From: Adiantum capillus-veneris
Lineage: Eukaryota; Streptophyta; Polypodiopsida; Polypodiales; Pteridaceae
Length of the DNA: 64,000 bases
Reading direction: 5' to 3'
NCBI GenBank assembly: GCA_014529385.2
Contig: CM043952.1
Span: forward strand, 158,381,557 to 158,445,556
Made by a program: the position numbers and the translations under genes. Shown here piece by piece: positions 58,445 through 64,000 of the stretch. The number at the start of each line of letters is the position of its first letter. Within the stretch, counting starts at the first letter, position 1. Below the pieces are notes generated by a model. The model searched no databases. It saw only the letters and a list, made by a program, of their open reading frames with translations, and had not been told where the DNA came from.

Positions 58445-59760
58445 GTCTATCTTTTTCGTGTTCTCGGGCCCTTCGTAGGACTCGCCTTGTTCCGTAATTC
58501 CCTAACAGTTGTTCGACTATGATTTTTTGATCTTGGAGAGTATACTTTTTGTAATGGGAGGGAACACTCATTACATCCTTACCATCCCCTTCCATGGTTC
58601 CCATTTTGATTGTATATATCTCCTTTAGAGCTTTTTTCAACTCTTGGTATTCCTTTTTCCGCTCAATTCATGTCATGATTGGCCCCTTGTCCTGTTTGTT
58701 TGGCTTTGCTTGAGTATCCTTCCTTGTTTTTCTCAATGTTTTTGACATTTCTGGATTTTTGTTTGAAGGATATCTGCCAGTGATTTTGTCCTTGACACAA
58801 TCATGTTCCTCTATCTGCATCAGGAATTGTTTTCTACTAGAGACTGATGGCATAGGTCTTGTTTTCATGTTTCTGGTGTCTCTTTTTCATCTATACCATT
58901 TTTGTCTTTTTGATTTCTGGTTAGGAAAGTCAAAAAACTTTTTCTCTCCTCCTTTGAAGAGTAGCTTAGCTCTCACGTGTTCTTTTTCTGACCCTGAATC
59001 TTCTGAGGGAGCTGAGTGTTCATCTAGCTCATCTGTTGCATCGTAGTAGAGGTCTGAAAAGACTTGTTGAGCTTTCATCAAGTCCTTGGTTTCCTCATTT
59101 TCATCTTCAATGTTGAGGGTTGAAATCATTTGGATGGGAATTATATCATAGCCTTCCTCATTGCAAAATGGAGTAGATATAGACGTATTCACACATACAT
59201 CCATTGTTGCTAAAGTTTGAGTCCACTCACATGGCTCAAGCAAATTCTCTGGAAAGGATTCAGGTACATAGGCTTCGTCTGTGAAATCCTTTTCTAGTAT
59301 AAATTCTTCTCGTTTTAAACTCCCATTTTTTGAAGCTCCACACATCCAAATAGGAGTGTCTTTGTTTAACCAGGATGGAAGCTTAGTTTCAGCTGAAGAG
59401 ACTGAATCAAACTCTTGTATGGATGTTTTCAAGACATCTCAATAAGTGTGATCTTTTAGATTTACCCTTGTCATAGATCCCACTTGCTTCAAGTACTGAT
59501 AATTGTTTTCCCAATCTTGGATAAGCTGTACCTGTCGCATGAAAGGTCTTCCCAATATGATTTCATAATTGAGTTTTTTTCCAAAGTCTACTATGGCAAA
59601 AGTGTGTTGATATTCAATTCCACAGAAACTGACTATCACTTTCTCAAGTAGCCCTAATGGTCTAATTGCAATTTCATTCGAGTTTGTCTAATGGCTAGTT
59701 GTCCCCAAGATTCCCATACTGCTTTCGTGGCTATGGCTATGCCTGCTCCACTATCTGTAT
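58437..59760 (-). pseudogene. Family H protease 1 and linker to RT
   Basis: DSGAGIAIATKAVW is readable at about 59715-59756 after a frame break directly before it; YEIILGRPFMRQ follows in the frame 59439-59639. The linker IWMCGASKNGSLKREE and an acidic segment (58887-59432) match family G, as does KQFLMQIEEHDCVKDKITG (58668-58868). Confidence 0.82.
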
Positions 59761-62700
59761 TGCCATGGTTTCAATGTCATTATATTTCACTGGAAGGGTG
59801 GTGTTTCCTTCTTTCCCTTAGTAATATACTCCGACTTTGTTCATTAGAACAAATCGAATCTCTTTGTTATCCATTTCATTTTTCAATTTTCCCAAATTTT
59901 TTGAGATTAACCCCGTTATCCCCACCTTCTCTAGGGTTTTCTGTATATCATTCCATAAATATGGTCTGAGTTTTAACAGTTCTCCCAAGGTAAGAGTGCA
60001 TTGGATGGTTGAGACATGATTGAATGAATGTTGTCTACTTCTAGGGTCTGTTCAACTCTTTTTACTTGAGTGGTCTTATACACTATGGATTCATCTTCGT
60101 TATCTCCCAAGTAAGAGGGTAATGTTTTCAAGGTCAATAGTTTAGATATTCCTGAAGCTTCAGATCCCCAATCCCCATACAAGGATTGTACGTCCATGTT
60201 CATACAAGAGGTAGGTTGTCCAACCAAACTTCCTCTATAGGAGCTGACTTTAAAGTTAGACTCCCATCATTGATCTCTGTAACTTTTTTCCATAAGTGTC
60301 CTGGCCAGTCTTCCTCTATGAATGGAATTCCGTCTAAGACATCTTCGCTGTCCGGCACTATAAGTTCTGGTTCTTTTGTTTCAAGGTGAGGTTCTACCAC
60401 CACTTTGGATTTTCCTTTAGTGTCTCGTACCACAAGCTCTTCAGGTTTTGCTATGCTTTCAAGCTTGGATTTTTGTTTTTCCAGCATTTCTTGCGTGATT
60501 TTTACCAAATTTTAATAAGCTTCAAGCTTAGCTGCTTCCATGTCTGGAGAAGGATAGTTTTTCCATTTGTTTTCCATGTTTTGGCCTACTTTAAGTCCCG
60601 TTAACGAGGCTTTCAAGGCTGCATTAGTAGGCTCAAAAATTTTATCAACCAAAATGGATCCTCCAGATTTCACGGTTGTTTCTTTGATTTCATTTCCAGT
60701 TTCTTTCACCTTTTCCTGGAATAGCTTTTTTGCTTTCTCATCAATTTCAGCCCGTTGTTTTTGTTTTCTCATCTCATATATTTTGCTTCTGCTTCTTTTG
60801 ATCCTTTGAGAGGAAACTTTCATATTTTTCGAATTATCAGAGGAGTGATGTTTCTTTTTCTTAGCCTGAGCTCTAGTGATTACCTTGATTGGAACAATTG
60901 GTTCGCTCTCAGATGAGCTACTAGGTATCACTTGGACTATGTTACTATTGTTTTACCCTTGTTTAAAGGATTTTTAGGACAATCTTCTGGAAAGTGTCCT
61001 CCCTTTTTGCAACATTGTATGCAATAGGCTTCAACTGGCTTGAGGTTTTTGTCAGGCTCTGGGCATTCATTTTTCCAATGATCATATTCACCATAGTTGT
61101 GATAGTTTCCTATTCTTGGCGTAATCGAGGGTCTTACCATGAGAGGTCTGACACCTTGATTAGCTACATAATACATTTGTGCAAGCTCTGGTGAAGCATA
61201 AGTCATAGGTTCTTCCATTGGTGGCGGATGTGAATTATACCAATCTCCTTCTACCATTACTGCAGATGAACTAGGCTCCGCATAGGGTGTAACATGCACT
61301 AATGCTTGTTTATCTATGACTCCTTCAGAGTGCATGTACTTTACAGGCACTGCATTATGTCCTGGATATGGAGGTTGCTGACCCAACACATGTACAGTTG
61401 AGGTCTTTCCATACCCATCGGTGGTCTTTGAGCTTGGTCCATATTAGGTTGATATATGTACATGGGTTGTCCTTGTGGCCTCATAGGCACGTACTAAACA
61501 TTCCCATCATACTTTGGTTGGAAGTAGCACTTGTGGGTCTCATGGTTGGTCCATTTTCTCTCGATTGCACACCATTTTTGTGGCCTAATTGGTTGTCCCT
61601 GTTGAGGTATCCCTTGTCCTGGTCCCCTGATAGGTGCTTTTTGCATATTGTTCATCATGTCGTTCATCCTTTTGAGCATATCTTCATGGCTGAAAGTGGT
61701 ACTGCAGTAGTTGTTGCCACTTGTGTTGGTTTAGTGGATGCTGTTTTCTCGGTTTGGTTATGCTTAGGGACATCTTCTTCGTTGAAAATATCACAATTGT
61801 CTCCTAAGTCAATAGCATCTGACACACACTCTTCTAGGGTTGTATGCTTCTTGCTATAGAGTATAGCATGAAAAAAGATACGAGTCGTTTTTCTGCAGGC
61901 ATCTCTAGCCTTGGGCATCTGGCAATGTATTGTTTCATTTGATTTGCACAATCCCTAACAGACTCACTATGTTTCTGTTTAAAGCTGTAGATTTGAGCTA
62001 CCATATTATGTTTGATCCCCGTTTTGGAACAAGCAGCTACAAATCCTTGAGCTAATGTGTTCAAGTCCATGATTGACCTTGGTGGAACGTTTTGGAACCA
62101 TGTCAATGCTTTTCCTTCTAATGTCATTCCAAACCCCTTGAATTGAGTATGGAAATCGAATATACGTTCTGCTCTTAGCACTTACTTAAAGCTTGCTAAG
62201 TGGTCGTATGGATCCCCTGATCCACTGTATTTTCTAACCCATTTCTAAAAATCAACTGGTCTGACGCGTCTGTTTGGTTCAACTCCTGGTCTCCTGGCAG
62301 TTGGTCCTGTTCAGAGTCCTTCAAACAAGTCTGTCGAAAATAGTGACTCATGTAGCCCTAGACTGGCCTTAGTGTCACCCGGTTTTCTTCGTGATGAGGT
62401 GGTTTCTGGTTTCTTAAAATTACTCTCAGACGATCTCTCACGGTGTTCATCTCTTGGAATTGTTTCTGGTCCTTGTCCCAATATCCAATCCATTATGGAA
62501 TACCCTTGGTATTTGGTTTGTTCTACCTACTCAGGAGTCATCATAACAAAGTTGTTGTTATAACAATCCATGAACAGGTAGGTTGGTAGATTTGTTGATC
62601 CCTTATCTTTGATCTTAAAGATATAGATGATCTTCATGGCCCTTAGTTGTCCTGATTTGGCATGCAAAGTCCACAGAAGATCTTTTACGTTTCTATCCTG

Positions 62701-63258
62701 CCAACAATAGACTCCGATCCTAGGATTATCCGTACTAAGCCGTTTCAAAGGCTTCAAATCTACTTGATCGTATCCCTCGAATTCTAAAGTTGGTGGTCCA
62801 TCTTTTGCTGACATATTTGGGATTATGGTGTCTACTTCTAACCCCCATTTGTCTATCACGTCAGGGTTTTCAACTTGTACATACTGAGTTCCATTTTTGT
62901 TCATGCATATTTTTCCTTGTTTGTTTACCCTAATCTCTTCTTCGAACTCAATACCATGGCCATCAATGCGAATAGCATACTCCTCGTTAGGGTCCAGGTA
63001 AACCTGAGCTCCATGGCGATTAGTCTTATAAAATGAGAGTATATGCTTACAGCACATTGTCGTTCCGGTGTTTGAGTGACTCGAAATAGGAAGACATTTT
63101 AGATGTCGAATCTGAAAAAGTGTCTGAAACTTCTTCAAGAATAGTGTGTAAGGAATTTCCTTGATTCACGCTTTCGTTCGATGGATACTCTATTGGAGGT
63201 TTCTCCGAGTATGCCTTAATTTCCTAGTACACGACCAGATCTAAGGTTTATATAGACT
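59761..63258 (-). pseudogene. Family H gag
   Basis: The likely start is near 63250, where a degraded NLRSGR is readable. The extra N-terminal domain (62527-63138) has NPDVIDKWGL-like text (ENPDVIDKWGLEV). The capsid core lies at 61834-62181 (LRAERIFDFHTQFKGFGM, GKALTWFQ, VAQIYSFKQKHSE). WCAIERKWTNHETHKCYF follows (C-X8-H-X4-C), then a single knuckle CIQCCKKGGHFPEDC with altered CX2CX5HX4C spacing (about 61000). Charged linker segments occupy 59973-60931. Many stops and frameshifts. Confidence 0.82.
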
Positions 63259-64000
63259 TATGAAGCTTTAGATAGAGTATTAACCTTTGGATTGACTTGT
63301 TGTCAATTTTTCACTTGATTCGATTGCAACTTTCTATCAAGCTACCGATTCCTCGTGTGCAACTTGATTCCTGTACAATTTTAATCAAGTTGGGTATTCT
63401 TCTATAAAGACAGTAGAGTTTTTGCTAACTGTTGTGATTGGTCTATGTGTATCACTTCAAATCGAGCTATGAGAGTTAGCAATTGACTTTCAGATTCGGC
63501 ATTGGCAAAAAATCAAAGGATTAATCAGCAACTTGGAAACTGAGTGAACATGTACCAATTTGGATCCGATTGAACCCAAAATTGCCCGGTGGCTTTGTAT
63601 TATGTTGGTCTAACACTGTACAAGTTCAAAAGTCAAAACTGGTGTTCCTGGGTAGCAGTAGTAAATAATCGTGATTATTTACTTTTGCTAGTTTTTTGCA
63701 CTTTTTGGCTTGCTTTGGTAAGTATACAATCTGTTAAAGTCCCTCGACAAGTTTCAACAAGTTTGGACAAAATTTGTTCAAGTTTATCAACTGTTTTGTG
63801 TTCACAGACCCTGATTTCAAGCTTCACTTTTGTGATCCAAATTTCACCAAAATTGATTTGTGGGGTCTACTTGATATGCTTGACCTTGTGGTATACTCAA
63901 ATTTGCAAATTTGTCAATTTTTGAAACAGATGTAAATAATCGCGATTATTTACTCTAGCTATATTTTTGCAATTTTTTTTTCTAACTTTGACACATGTCT
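63259..64000. repeat. Family H 5' leader with palindromes
   Basis: Untranslated leader running off the window. Two 22-bp palindromes lie at 63661-63682 (one central mismatch) and 63932-63953 (perfect), 271 bp apart, same motif as at 52466-53064. From 63259 to 63660 I see no further copy and no gene. Confidence 0.85.

Larger units (their letters stand above)
49178..64000 (-). mobile_element. Family H giant Ty3 element (sister of family G), both ends missing
   Basis: On the - strand it shows leader palindromes, gag with the extra N-terminal domain, knuckle, protease 1, RT, RNase H, double HHCC, integrase tail, protease 2, W-motif remnants, spacer, palindromes and the 3' ORF, in the same order as family G. 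Protein similarity is clear but DNA similarity is low, so it is an old sister lineage. Homology to the 3' ORF stops at about 49178, so the 3' end, polypurine tract and 3' LTR are lost; the 5' LTR would lie beyond 64000. Confidence 0.88.

Overview
The window reads as nuclear DNA of a land plant with a retrotransposon-rich genome. Three things point there: the pentatricopeptide-repeat (PPR) gene of plant PLS/E type, the initiator-tRNA-Met and tRNA-Asp primer sites of plant LTR elements, and long nested Ty3/gypsy and Ty1/copia elements. The wording of the intronless PPR protein looks fern-like to me. That is an impression, not a proof.

Layout. (1) Bases 1-2765 and 36805-38737 (+ strand) are the two halves of one decayed chromodomain Ty3 element, split by a 34,039-bp insertion flanked by the 5-bp duplication ATGAC. 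(2) The insertion (2766-36804, coding on the - strand) consists of two copies of a very large non-chromovirus Ty3 family, called family G here. Copy 1 (2766-22458) keeps a 3' LTR, the 3' ORF, polymerase and a truncated gag. Copy 2 (22459-36804) keeps both LTRs, the tRNA-Asp primer site, leader, gag and 3' ORF, but has lost most of pol through two microhomology deletions. Copy 2 sits inside the gag of copy 1. The rightmost LTR looks like a mosaic of the two copies, so the missing 5' end of copy 1 was probably removed by LTR-LTR recombination. (3) A young copia element (9521-14683, TSD ATAAA) sits inside copy 1, and the matching empty site is preserved in copy 2. (4) 38738-46776 is old repeat debris with two copia remnants and a tandem duplication carrying two primer sites. 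(5) 46777-48660 (- strand) is the only apparently intact host gene, a 627-residue PPR protein. (6) From about 49178 to the right edge lies a diverged sister element, family H, on the - strand, without LTRs in the window and with its integrase core deleted.

The most unusual content is the shared design of families G and H. Gag has a conserved extra N-terminal domain. A normal aspartic protease precedes reverse transcriptase and a second aspartic protease follows the integrase C-terminal module in the same frame. The integrase carries two consecutive HHCC zinc modules with identical spacing in G. A basic W-motif repeat ORF and a large coiled-coil 3' ORF follow. In G, the leaders before gag and before the 3' ORF both carry near-perfect 24-bp palindromes spaced about 284 bp apart. 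H has the same arrangement with an unrelated palindrome. No element in the window is fully intact.
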